Shown: positions 1-7,844 of the stretch, in pieces
How the letters are laid out: each line of letters begins with the position of its first letter
How positions within the stretch are numbered: position 1 is the first letter of the stretch
The notes under the pieces: generated by a model
Seen by the model: the letters and a program-made list of their open reading frames with translations, nothing else
Database searches by the model: none
What the model was told of the DNA's origin: nothing
DNA from: Streptomyces sp. DH24
GTDB lineage: Bacteria; Actinomycetota; Actinomycetes; Streptomycetales; Streptomycetaceae
Assembly (NCBI RefSeq): GCF_029813775.1
Contig: NZ_JARVKW010000002.1
Coordinates: 186,001 to 250,000 of the forward strand
Reading direction: 5' to 3'
DNA: 64,000 nt
Translations under genes and position numbers: made by a program

Positions 1-385
1 CGGCCACCAGGTCCACCTGGCCGCGGTCGGCGATCTCGTCCACGATCTCGTGGGTCAGCCGGACGATCGCCGGCTCGTAGGCCGCGATCGATGCGGGAGT
101 GAACGCCGTGCTGAGGATCTGACGCACTCGGGTGTGCCGCGGCGGGTCCATCTGCGGCAGGCTCTCCAGCCCGGACTCGGGGAAGCCCATGCGGTGCATT
201 TCGGACGAGTACGTACCCGGGGTCGTCAGGACGTGCCGGGCATCGGCGTACCGGTACACCACCCACCAGCCGGTGGTGGGGTCCCGGTGCACGGGATGCT
301 CGTCGCGCATCATGCGGTACCAGTCGTAGATCGCCGGGTCGTTCACGTTGGGCTGCGGCGCGATCTCGATGTCTGTCGTGGACAC
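1..385 (-). CDS. Cytochrome P450, N-terminal part (runs off left edge)
   Basis: The first 128 residues of a bacterial class I cytochrome P450, a haem monooxygenase fed by ferredoxin. The reading frame stays open from a GTG start at 385 to the window edge. It is the better start because AAGGTGA lies just upstream, and the family-typical opening follows directly (…NDPAIYDWYRMMRDEHPVH). Visible P450 landmarks are the substrate-recognition stretch, then MDPPRHTRVRQILSTAFTP, the C-helix signature with the conserved His and Arg that hold the haem propionates. The I-helix and haem cysteine lie outside the window. Its substrate cannot be told. It is not linked by position to the polyketide genes 23 kb away, although a PimM-like near-palindrome sits about 70 bases upstream. 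Confidence 0.9.
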   Translation of the reverse strand, partial: MSTTDIEIAPQPNVNDPAIYDWYRMMRDEHPVHRDPTTGWWVVYRYADARHVLTTPGTYSSEMHRMGFPESGLESLPQMDPPRHTRVRQILSTAFTPASIAAYEPAIVRLTHEIVDEIADRGQVDLVA

Positions 386-453
386 CCCATCACCTTTTTT
401 CCTGGCAGGCGGGTCGGTCGTTGCAGCCTTGCGAGGAGGCCCTGGAACGCACA

Positions 454-469
454 CTGGGGTATCCCCCAG
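454..469. promoter_or_regulatory. Near-palindrome CTGGGGTATCCCCCAG upstream of the P450
   Basis: The 16 bases CTGGGGTATCCCCCAG match 14 of 16 positions of the published PimM (PAS-LuxR) operator consensus CTVGGGAWWTCCCBAG. They sit about 70 bases upstream of the P450 start at 385 and downstream of the permease stop. They could equally be part of a small hairpin. Function is inferred only. Confidence 0.25.
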
Positions 470-512
470 CACCCACCCCAGAGCCTCGTGCCCGACCTCG
501 CCCACCGGGGAC

Positions 513-1283
513 TCAGCTGTTGATGTCCCGCTGGTTGAACCGCCGCACGCCGAGGCCGAACAGCAGCCCCGAGGCCACCACGAGCACCAGCACGTCCGTC
601 CACTGGAAGCCGTGCCGCAGCGGTTCGCCGCCGATGTAGTAGTGGAAGGGCGACACGTACGCGAGCCAGTCGGCGCCGAGCTGGCCGGCGAAGGTGTGCA
701 GGGTGTAGGACACCACGCCGACCACGGCACTCGTCACCAGGACGACCGCCTTGCGGCCGATCGCCGCGCCCAGGCCGATGGCGAGCGCGCCGAACAGCAC
801 CGCCAGCAGGGCCAGGTGGAAGCACTGGGCGAGGAACTCCAGCGGGGTGATGCTGGTCAGCTCGGAGCCGTTGCGGATGGCCAGCAGACCGAGCCAGACC
901 AGCGCCGCGATGGCGAACGCGCCGGCGATCAGCGCCCCGAAGCGCTGGACCGCGAGCTGTGTGCGCGTGATGGGGTGGGCGAGGAGCAGGTCGAGCTGGC
1001 CCGACTCCTCCTCGGCGGCCACGGCACGGGTGCCCGCGGTCACGCCGTAGATCATGGCGAGCAGCGGGAGGATGACGCCGAACACGCTGGCGTGCAGGTA
1101 ACCCGCGGCGCTCTGGTCGATGTTCAGCCCCTCGCGCAGGGCTTCGGGCAGGTTCGCGGTGTTCTCGCGCTGCGACGGATACGTGCTGGCGTACACCATG
1201 CCGACCACCGCCGTCCCGACCGCCCAGCCGGTCAGGCTCCGTCGGCTGTCGGAGAGGTACTTGGTGAGGATAGCGGCGCTCAT
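513..1283 (-). CDS. ABC-2 type transporter permease
   Basis: Membrane half of an ABC exporter, 256 residues, made in one operon with the ATPase gene just upstream (52-base gap). It has about six hydrophobic segments. Between them lies the stretch EEESGQLDLLLAHPITRTQL, the cytoplasmic coupling region typical of ABC-2 permeases of the antibiotic/multidrug export class. I start it at the ATG at 1283 (MSAAILTKYLSDSRRSL) because AGGACTT lies just upstream; a longer open frame reaches back to 1409 but has no ribosome site. The substrate is unknown. A divergent GbsR/MarR gene suggests that export is induced by a ligand, perhaps a toxic or antibiotic molecule. Confidence 0.9.
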   Translation of the reverse strand: MSAAILTKYLSDSRRSLTGWAVGTAVVGMVYASTYPSQRENTANLPEALREGLNIDQSAAGYLHASVFGVILPLLAMIYGVTAGTRAVAAEEESGQLDLLLAHPITRTQLAVQRFGALIAGAFAIAALVWLGLLAIRNGSELTSITPLEFLAQCFHLALLAVLFGALAIGLGAAIGRKAVVLVTSAVVGVVSYTLHTFAGQLGADWLAYVSPFHYYIGGEPLRHGFQWTDVLVLVVASGLLFGLGVRRFNQRDINS

Positions 1284-1335
1284 CGGAAGTCCTTTGTCCT
1301 TTCGGTACGGTTCTCGAGCGGCGACGGCGACGCCG

Positions 1336-2265
1336 TCAGGCGGCGGGTGCCGTCTCGGTACGGGGCGCGTCCTGGGCGCCCGCGTAGTAGCTGTGGAACA
1401 GTTCCTCAAGGGCCGGTTCGGTGGCGCGCAGGCTGGTGACGGTGTACTGGGCGAGGGCCTTGACGAGGGCGTCCGGGCTGCCGGAGATCTGGCCGGTGAG
1501 CGTGGTGCCTTCGGTGTCGAGGCTGAGCCGGTCGGCGCCGGGCACGCGCGCGAACGCCTCGGCCGGCACCGGCGTCTCGAAGGTGACCTCGATGTCGCGG
1601 ACGGCCCCGGTGCGCAGGTTGGCCACGGTGTCGAGGGCGGCGAGACGGCCGTCGCGGATGATGCCGACCCGGTCGGCGACCGCCTCGACCTCGCTCATGA
1701 TGTGGCTCGACATGAAGACGGTCTGACCGGCGTCCCGGGCCTCGGCCACCATGTCGAGGAACGTCTGCTGCACCAGCGGGTCGAGCCCGGAACTGGGCTC
1801 GTCGAGCACGAGCAGCTCCGGCGTGTGCATGAAGGCCTGGACGAGGCCGACCTTCTGCCGGTTGCCCTTGGAGAGCTTCTTGATCCTGGTGGTCTGGTCG
1901 AGGCCGAGCCGCTCGGCGAGCTCGTCGATGCGCGCCTCGGGCACACCACCGCGCAGGGCGGCCAGGAAGCGCAGATAGCTGCGGACGTTCTGGCGGCCGT
2001 CGCACACGAAGTCACCGGCCAGGTAGCCGACCCGGCGGCGCAGTTCCACACCGTCCTCCAGCGGACGCAGTCCGAGCACCGTCGCCCGGCCCGACGTGGG
2101 CCGGATGAGGTCGAGCAGCAGCCGGATGGTGGTGGACTTGCCGGCTCCGTTCGGACCGAGGTAGCCGAACACTTCGCCCCGCCGCACGTCGAGGGTGAGG
2201 TCGACCAGGCCGCGGCGCGTGCCATAGGTCTTGGTGAGCTCCCGGAGCTCGATCACGTTCTCCAT
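1336..2265 (-). CDS. ABC transporter ATP-binding protein
   Basis: Cytoplasmic ATPase of the exporter whose permease follows, 309 residues. Its motifs are in order: Walker A GPNGAGKST near residue 40, a degenerate signature LSKGNRQKVGL, Walker B LLVLDEP followed by SSGLDP, and the H-loop SSH. A C-terminal extension of about 90 residues resembles that of the DrrA/CcmA-type exporter ATPases. The start ATG at 2265 faces the divergent regulator gene across 92 bases. The protein should power efflux by the two-gene exporter. Which compound it exports cannot be read from sequence. Confidence 0.93.
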   Translation of the reverse strand: MENVIELRELTKTYGTRRGLVDLTLDVRRGEVFGYLGPNGAGKSTTIRLLLDLIRPTSGRATVLGLRPLEDGVELRRRVGYLAGDFVCDGRQNVRSYLRFLAALRGGVPEARIDELAERLGLDQTTRIKKLSKGNRQKVGLVQAFMHTPELLVLDEPSSGLDPLVQQTFLDMVAEARDAGQTVFMSSHIMSEVEAVADRVGIIRDGRLAALDTVANLRTGAVRDIEVTFETPVPAEAFARVPGADRLSLDTEGTTLTGQISGSPDALVKALAQYTVTSLRATEPALEELFHSYYAGAQDAPRTETAPAA

Positions 2266-2357
2266 GATTGCAACATAGCGAACGTTCAGAGATCTGTAAA
2301 CGCTTTGAGTTTTCGAGGCGCTCGGTATGATAAGAACTCGTCAAGAGGAGGGCATTG
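2266..2357. promoter_or_regulatory. Divergent promoter region, ABC exporter and GbsR regulator
   Basis: This 92-base gap is AT-rich compared with its neighbours and must hold the promoters of both the exporter operon (leftward) and the regulator (rightward). It contains the palindrome GAACGTTC at 2280-2287, a possible operator half. AGAGGAGGG at 2345 to 2352 is a strong ribosome site for the regulator. Confidence 0.5.
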
Positions 2358-2831
2358 ATGGACGAGAGGGACACCCAGCTGCGAGAATGCGCGGAGCGGC
2401 TCGCGCTGACGCTCGCCCAGAGCGGCATGCAGAGGACCACTGCCCGGGTGATGACCGCGTTGCTGTTCACCCAGCAGGAGACGCTGACCGCCGCCGACCT
2501 CTGCGAGGAGCTGAAGATCAGCAGCGGCGCGGTCTCCGGCGCCGTGAACCAGCTCATCCCGACCGGCATGATCGAGCGCGTACCGGCACCCGGCAGCCGC
2601 CGCGACCACTACCGTTTCCGCGAACACGCGTGGGCGACCCTGATGGGCAACCAGAACGCCCTGCTGGACAGCATGTGGAACGCCGCGGCCGAGGGCATCA
2701 AGGCCGCGGGCCACGACAGCGTCGCCGGCCGCAGGCTCGACGAGATGCAGGACTTCTACGGTTTCATGCAACGCGAGATGGCGGCCCTGATCGACAAGTG
2801 GCGTCAGCGGTACGACGCCGGCGAGCGCTGA
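2358..2831 (+). CDS. GbsR/MarR family transcriptional regulator
   Basis: A 157-residue winged-helix regulator of the GbsR/MarR type. The N-terminal helices are followed by a winged HTH (ADLCEELKISSGAVSGAVNQLI with the wing PGSRRDHYRF) and a helical dimerisation tail. The start is the ATG at 2358, preceded by an almost perfect ribosome site, rather than the TTG one codon earlier. It is transcribed away from the ABC-2 exporter operon, the usual layout for a local repressor that releases its neighbour when it binds a ligand. The ligand is unknown. Confidence 0.9.
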   Translation: MDERDTQLRECAERLALTLAQSGMQRTTARVMTALLFTQQETLTAADLCEELKISSGAVSGAVNQLIPTGMIERVPAPGSRRDHYRFREHAWATLMGNQNALLDSMWNAAAEGIKAAGHDSVAGRRLDEMQDFYGFMQREMAALIDKWRQRYDAGER

Positions 2832-3232
2832 ACCCCCGTCCGGGCCGACGCCCCGCCGCGGCGGATCATCCAGGCCCTCTGGGGACCGGGCGGCGGGAGC
2901 GCGGCGGCGGTCGCGGGCCGGTGGGGCGGAATCCCGGGTCGGGGATTGCCACCGCGAGGGAACTGAACCGGGCCACGCCGTGCCGTCAACTGCTCCTGGA
3001 AGGCCAGACGTCGGGGCTCCGCGCCGAGGCCCACGGACTGGCCGGCCGTCCAGCCGGAGGAGAACCGCGGGCCTGCGGCCGTTACGACCACTGGTGACCC
3101 GGGCTCCCGCACGTCCGGGTGCGAACGTTCCCGGCCGCCCGGGACGCGGTCTCACCGTCGGTTCGGCAGCCGGCCCCTGACCGGCCTGGGCCCGGCGCCC
3201 ACGGCTGTCGCCCGCGCGCCGGGGACGTGGGT
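2832..3232. other. Intergenic stretch, no gene seen
   Basis: About 400 bases between the GbsR regulator stop and the end of the small Cys-rich gene. Open frames exist on both strands, but they have no ribosome sites or recognisable protein features. I see no convincing RNA or terminator. Confidence 0.6.
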
Positions 3233-3424
3233 TCAGGTCGTGGCGGTCATGAGTTTCGCGAAGGACGCCATGCAGTCCGGACAGTGGGCCGCACGTTGCG
3301 CCTTGGGAGCCTCGACCCGGTGCGCGAGCCGCTGCCCGCACAGGGTGGTGGTCGCCGGTTTCGCCATGACGTGCCATACCAGTGCTTCACCCGGCTTTTC
3401 GGAGCCGGCACACATCTCGTACAT
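3233..3424 (-). CDS. Small cysteine-containing protein, 63 residues
   Basis: A short protein with a single CxxC-type pair (HCPDCMASFAKL) near its end and two further cysteines earlier (MYEMC, TTLCGQRL). The arrangement suggests a small zinc ribbon. The start ATG at 3424 has a very strong ribosome site (GGGGAGG, six bases upstream), and third-position GC is as in neighbouring genes, so I take it as real. I think similar tiny proteins with a WHVMAKP segment occur in other streptomycetes, but I cannot name a function. It stands alone, convergent with nothing obvious. Confidence 0.7.
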   Translation of the reverse strand: MYEMCAGSEKPGEALVWHVMAKPATTTLCGQRLAHRVEAPKAQRAAHCPDCMASFAKLMTATT

Positions 3425-3659
3425 GATCGGCCTCCCCTCTGGACGCCCTTCTCAGCCCTCATCACACCCCGCGCCGACGGTCCGACGAAGCCGGGGCGGG
3501 CCAATCGGGTGACACGCGGGTGGGGCCGCGGGCAGCGCACGGCCGCTGAGGCCGCCGCGCGGCACCCCCTGCGAAGTGGGCAAACGTCCATTGTCGCACC
3601 GACCCGATGCCCGGCGGGTCGGTGCGACGGGACGACACCGCCGTCAGCCGTCCCGGACG

Positions 3660-3848
3660 CCAGGAATCGTCCCCCTCGACGGCCCGCACGAGTCCGTCGC
3701 CCAGTCGCCCGACAGCCGCACCGCCCACGTCTCGGGCGGCTTCACCCGCGACGGGTACGGGAACGGCCTCGGCGTCGTCGGCCCGGCGACGGACCGGGTG
3801 GCCCGACTCGCCATGGGGAACGGGCCGTTGGGCAGCGCCGTGCCGTAG
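3660..3848 (+). pseudogene. Remnant of a YVTN-type beta-propeller repeat
   Basis: In one plus-strand frame this stretch reads …VPLDGPHESVAQSPDSRTAH…, then …GLGVVGPATDRVARLAMGN… and GPLGSAVP before a stop. It follows the YVTN/YncE propeller repeat (…G.gPhgvavsPDgrtayVsn…vsviDtatn.vvatipvGngPlgvAv…) over roughly one and a half blades. A working propeller needs six to seven blades and no start or signal peptide precedes it, so this looks like a decayed fragment. The match is by eye and modest. Confidence 0.4.
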
Positions 3849-3872
3849 AGCACGGAGCGGGTCAGGCCCCCG

Positions 3873-4432
3873 TCACTGGCCCACCCGTCCGTCGACGCAC
3901 TCGCGCAGCAGGTCGGCGTGCCCGCAGTGCCGGGCGTACTCCTCGATGCGGTGCACCATCAGCTCCCGACCGCGATCCCGTCCCTGCCCACCCGCTCGCC
4001 CAGGTCCGGGTGTCCGGCCAGCGCGGTGTCGGTCGCCGCCTGCTCACGCTCCAGGTCGGCGTACGCGGCGTCCACCACGGCCGGGTCGGCGGCAGCGTCC
4101 TCGAAGTCCGCGTCGCGGCGGCCGTACAGCTTGGGCAGGGGGTCACCGTCGGTGATCCAGTTGCGCCAGTCCCGTTCCACCTCGGCGAGGTGCCGGACCA
4201 GGCCGAGCAGCGACATCGTGGACGGCGGGACCGACCGGCGGGCCAGTTGTTCCGCGTCCAGGCCCTCGCACTTCATCCGCAGGGTCATGCGGTAGCCCGA
4301 CAGGAAGTCGTCCAGCGTCGCGAGCTCGCCGTCCGGACTGGTGCCTTCCGAGTTGCGGGGGTCGTCCTCCGGGTCGGTCCACATGTCGGGGTAGACGGTG
4401 GCCCGGGTCCAGCGTGCGGGTTGGTCACTCAT
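3873..4432 (-). pseudogene. DinB-family (DUF664) protein gene, frameshifted near its 3' end
   Basis: From the ATG at 4432 (MSDQPARWTRATVYPDMW) the frame encodes a DinB/DUF664 protein of the mycothiol-dependent metalloenzyme-like class. It includes LDDFLSGYRMTLRMKCEGLD and SLLGLVRHLAEVERDWRNW, where the first metal-site His lies. The frame stops early at 3959. The missing C-terminus is present in the next frame ([20 protein letters not shown]…, with the other metal-site His residues) and ends at a stop at 3873. Joined, they give about 186 residues, the usual family length. The break is what one lost base between about 3961 and 3990 would give. It is either a real frameshift or a sequencing error. 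Confidence 0.8.
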
Positions 4433-4575
4433 ATGCCGCATGGTCCTCCGCGGCGGCCCGGGGCCGCCACACAATTGTTCCTCGCGAGGTGGCGCCGCGG
4501 TGGTGCCGGGAAAGGCGCCGGCCGCGCCGGGCCGCCCGACCTGCGGGCCGGGGTGCCGGACCGCACGCTGGTGGC

Positions 4576-4803
4576 ATGGCAAGTGCACAGCCGATCGTGA
4601 TCTACCCACCCGCCGAGGACGGCGGTCGGCGAGTCCGCGTCGACGGCCACTTCGTCGGGATGGCGTACGGCCTGCTCGACGTCGTCGAGTTCCTGCGCGA
4701 GGCCGGCCTGGAGCACGTGGACGAGGACTGGGTGCGGCAGTCCGCTCTGATCGAGTGGCGCGGTCCCCGGACCGGTGAGTGGAACGCCGGCACCCCGAAG
4801 TGA
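4576..4803 (+). CDS. Conserved hypothetical protein, 75 residues
   Basis: A short soluble protein with no motif I can name: acidic and basic patches, a central helix (LLDVVEFLREAGLEHVDEDW) and the end EWRGPRTGEWNAGTPK. Codon use fits the neighbourhood. The start ATG at 4576 is the first in frame that leaves a natural N-terminus; the longer frame back to 4414 covers what looks like non-coding DNA. Its stop (4801-4803) touches the stop of the convergent EamA gene at 4804. No function is proposed. Confidence 0.65.
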   Translation: MASAQPIVIYPPAEDGGRRVRVDGHFVGMAYGLLDVVEFLREAGLEHVDEDWVRQSALIEWRGPRTGEWNAGTPK

Positions 4804-5742
4804 TCAGTCCCGGCCCGCACCGGCCGGGGCGGGCCGCTGGCCGGCGGCGTCCTCGTCCCCGCGCCACCCGCGCCACCGGGTCGCGGCGACGCCGGCGAGT
4901 ACGACGGCCGCTCCCGCGACGACACGCAGGCCCGGTTCCTCGTCGAGGACGACCGCGCCGAGGGCCACGGACACGACCGGCAGGAGGTAGCCGACCGTGG
5001 CGGCGCTCGTGGCCCCCTCGTCGGCGATGAGCCGGTAGCTCAGGTAGAAGGTGAACCCGGTGCTGAAGATTCCGAGAACGGCGACCGAGGCCACGGCCCG
5101 CAGATCGAGGTCCGTGGGCACCGGGCCCTCGATCAGCACGGCCGGCGAGGAGAGCGCCGTCGCGGCGAGGAGTTGCGCCGCCGAGAGCGCGAGCGGCCCG
5201 GTGCCCCGGCCGGTGAGCCTGCTGCCCATGTAGGCGAATCCGACGGCGTAGCTCGCCGACGCCCCCAGCAGGACGAGCGCGCCGCCGCTGAGGAGTCCGG
5301 TCGCCTGCCAGGGCGCGAAGATCAGGAGGGTCCCGGCGAATCCCAGGACGAGTCCGCCGAGGCGGACCGGGCCGATGGCCCGCTCCGTGCCGACAACCGT
5401 GCTGATCAGCACGGACCACAGCGGCGTCGTCGCGTGCAGCACCCCCGCCAGGCCCGAGTCGACCGTCCGCTGGCCGATGGCGAAGAGGAGGAACGGCAGG
5501 GCGTTGCAGAAGAAGGCGGCCACGACGAGCCGCCCCCACGTTCCGCGGTCCCGTGGAAGCCGCTGGTGCGCGCCGCGGGTCAGGACCAGCAGGACGGCCG
5601 AGCCGAGGGCGGCGCGGGCGAAGGCGATCTGGAAGGGCGTCAGCCCGCTGTTGAGCGCCAGCTCGATCCACAGGAACGCCGAGCCCCACAGCAGGGCGAG
5701 TCCGGCCACGCGTATCAGCGGGCCACGTCGGCCTCGGGTCAC
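4804..5742 (-). CDS. EamA/DMT family transporter
   Basis: A 312-residue inner-membrane protein with about ten hydrophobic helices in two EamA repeats. The first opens LALLWGSAFLWIELAL and the second ALVLLGASASYAVGFAYMG, the typical ten-helix drug/metabolite transporter fold. I use the GTG at 5742, which has GGAGG six bases upstream, instead of the upstream ATG at 5802. It is divergent from a LysR regulator, 74 bases apart, a common pairing in which the LysR protein controls the transporter. The substrate (metabolite, amino acid or drug) is unknown. Confidence 0.88.
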   Translation of the reverse strand: MTRGRRGPLIRVAGLALLWGSAFLWIELALNSGLTPFQIAFARAALGSAVLLVLTRGAHQRLPRDRGTWGRLVVAAFFCNALPFLLFAIGQRTVDSGLAGVLHATTPLWSVLISTVVGTERAIGPVRLGGLVLGFAGTLLIFAPWQATGLLSGGALVLLGASASYAVGFAYMGSRLTGRGTGPLALSAAQLLAATALSSPAVLIEGPVPTDLDLRAVASVAVLGIFSTGFTFYLSYRLIADEGATSAATVGYLLPVVSVALGAVVLDEEPGLRVVAGAAVVLAGVAATRWRGWRGDEDAAGQRPAPAGAGRD

Positions 5743-5816
5743 TTGACGCCTCCGGTTCGGTTCGTTGGCGTTGATGCTGCCGGGGACTTCACAACAGGAC
5801 AAGCGAAGGGTTCTGC

Positions 5817-6728
5817 ATGACCTTTAAGCTGAGCTACATGCTTGATGTGCGGCGTATGCAGGTCCTCCGGGCGGTCGTCACCAGCGGTTCGATCACGGCG
5901 GCGGCCACGAATCTGGGGTACACCCCGTCCGCGGTCAGTCAGCAGGTGGTGGCGCTGGAGAAGCAGGCCGGGATCGCGCTGCTGGAGCGGGTCGGGCGCG
6001 GGGGGCGGCCGACGGAGGCGGGTGAGCTGCTCAGCGAGCACGCGGCCGTCATCGGCAGGCAGGTCGCCGAGGCGGAGTCGGCACTGGCGGGGCTGCGGGC
6101 CCGTACGACGGGACTGCTGTCGCTCCGCTACTTCGCCACGGCGGGTGCCACGCTCATGGCGCCCGCGCTCGCCCGGCTCCGGCGGGAGCACCCGGACGTG
6201 CGGGTGGATCTGCGGATGACGGACCCGCACGACCCGCTGCCCGAGGTGACCGAGGGGCAGGCCGACCTGGCGGTGGTGGTCCGGCCGCGCGGGCAGCCGC
6301 ACGAGGGCGTCCGCTTCGTGCATCTGCTCGACGATCCGTACCGTGCCGTGCTTCCCGCCGGGCACCGGCTCGCCGCGAAACGGGTGCTGGACCTGACCGA
6401 CCTCGCCGACGAGCCGTGGGTGCGCAGCGACCGGCCCGGCCCCTGCCTGGACACGGTGGTCGACAGCTGCGCCGCGGCGGGCTTCAGCCCGAACTTCGTG
6501 GTGGAGAGCGAGGACTACGCCACGGCGCAGGGTTTCGTCGCCGCCGGTCTCGGTGTCTGTCTCGTCCCGGTCATGGGGCTGGCCGGCCGGCATTCCGACG
6601 TCGTGGTGCGCAGGGTGCGCGGGCCCGAACCGGTCAGGGCGATCCAGGCGGCGGTGCGGGAGGCGTCGTTGTCCCGGCCGGCGATCCGTGCCCTGCTGAC
6701 CGCGCTGCGGGACGTGACCTCACGGTGA
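5817..6728 (+). CDS. LysR family transcriptional regulator
   Basis: A 303-residue LysR-type regulator. The N-terminal winged HTH reads MQVLRAVVTSGSITAAATNL then GYTPSAVSQQVVALEKQAG. The rest is the two-lobed periplasmic-binding-like effector domain, with the usual YRAVLPAGHRLA and GFVAAGLGVCLVP segments. AAGGG lies ahead of the ATG at 5817. A second ATG at 5838 gives MLDVRRMQVL, which is also a common start in this family. It probably controls the divergent EamA transporter. The effector is not known. Confidence 0.9.
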   Translation: MTFKLSYMLDVRRMQVLRAVVTSGSITAAATNLGYTPSAVSQQVVALEKQAGIALLERVGRGGRPTEAGELLSEHAAVIGRQVAEAESALAGLRARTTGLLSLRYFATAGATLMAPALARLRREHPDVRVDLRMTDPHDPLPEVTEGQADLAVVVRPRGQPHEGVRFVHLLDDPYRAVLPAGHRLAAKRVLDLTDLADEPWVRSDRPGPCLDTVVDSCAAAGFSPNFVVESEDYATAQGFVAAGLGVCLVPVMGLAGRHSDVVVRRVRGPEPVRAIQAAVREASLSRPAIRALLTALRDVTSR

Positions 6729-6759
6729 GAGCCGGGCAAACGGCCGGGCAGACCGCTGG

Positions 6760-7698
6760 TCAGCCGCGGCGGGGGCCGGCCAGTCGCTCGGCTTCCTTCG
6801 CCGCCTCGCGTGCCTCCCGCTCGGCCCGGGCCAGCGCGTCGGCGGCCGAGCGTTGCCGTTTCCCGGCCTCGTGCCGCTCGCGGCCGACCCGTTCGAGCTC
6901 CTCGCGTGCTTCTTCCAGGTGACGTTCGGCGGCGGCGACCCGCTGTTCGGCCTCGTCGTGGCGGTCACGTGCCCGCCGCAGGGACTCCTCGGCGTCCGCG
7001 AGGTCCGAACGCCGGTCGCCGAGCTGCCGTTCGGCCGCCTCGGCCGCCTTGCGGGCCCGGGTGAGTTCCTCCTGCCGTCGGCGGCGCCGCTCGGCGAGTT
7101 CGTCCTTCGTCCGCCGCTGGGCGGGCCGCGGTGCCGCCTCGGCCGGGGCGGGGCCGGTCCGGGTCCTCTTCACAGGTCCCGTTCCGGCAGGGAAGTGCGA
7201 CGGCGGTGTGAGGGCGCCCTCCAGGCGGCCGGTGGCCCACCGATCCGCCGCCTCGGGGTCGGTGAGCACCGCCTGCAAGGTCGCTTCGACCTCCTGCTGC
7301 ACCGCCGCCGACAGGCGCAGCCCCGCGTCCCGGGCCAGCCCGGCTGCTTCGCGCGACAGCGCGGAGACGACCCGCCGGCGCTGCGCGGACAGCTCCTTCA
7401 GCCCGGCGGCGTCCAGCGTCCGGTAGGCCTCGCGCAGTTCCCGTCCCAGCTCCAGGAACTGCCGGCTCTCCTCCGGCGCGGACCGCAGCAGCAGGTTCGC
7501 CGCCCAGGCCGCCGTGGTGGGGCGCCGTGCGGCGCGGATGCGGCGGGCGTCCTCGGCGCGGCCCGCCGTCCTGGCGGCCACGGCCCGTTCCTCGCGGCGC
7601 GCGACGAACTCGGACGGCCGCGTGACGTACAACTCGTCGAGCACCGCCTCGACGTCCCGTTCACCGCCGCGCCCGCGGCCCGCGCCCTTTCGCTGCAT
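6760..7698 (-). CDS. Coiled-coil protein of unknown function
   Basis: A 312-residue soluble protein. The first half is helical and alanine-rich, with a segment resembling RPSEFVARREERAVAARTAG. The second half, from about residue 190, is a long charged Glu/Arg/Ala coiled coil with heptad spacing (RRQEELTRARKAAEAAERQL…). The start is the ATG at 7698. No enzyme motif or membrane segment is visible. Similar coiled-coil proteins occur widely in streptomycetes without assigned function. It stands alone, end to end with the LysR gene, with no terminator that I can define. Confidence 0.75.
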   Translation of the reverse strand: MQRKGAGRGRGGERDVEAVLDELYVTRPSEFVARREERAVAARTAGRAEDARRIRAARRPTTAAWAANLLLRSAPEESRQFLELGRELREAYRTLDAAGLKELSAQRRRVVSALSREAAGLARDAGLRLSAAVQQEVEATLQAVLTDPEAADRWATGRLEGALTPPSHFPAGTGPVKRTRTGPAPAEAAPRPAQRRTKDELAERRRRRQEELTRARKAAEAAERQLGDRRSDLADAEESLRRARDRHDEAEQRVAAAERHLEEAREELERVGRERHEAGKRQRSAADALARAEREAREAAKEAERLAGPRRG

Positions 7699-7844
7699 GC
7701 CCCACAGACTCCCCCGTGCGGCACGGCCCCGCACATCGGACGGCGCCGCCCCCCTCGCGCACTGCGCGGGGCGTGACGGCCGGGCGGCGTCCCCGGCCCG
7801 GCCCCGGACCGGGCGGCGGCCGGGCCGAGGACGGTTCCCGACGG

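Noticed and set aside
3959..5689. 576-codon minus-strand frame
   Set aside because: Only its last part is the DinB coding sequence, starting at 4432. The rest overlaps the EamA and 75-residue genes in a wrong frame with Arg/Pro-rich content.
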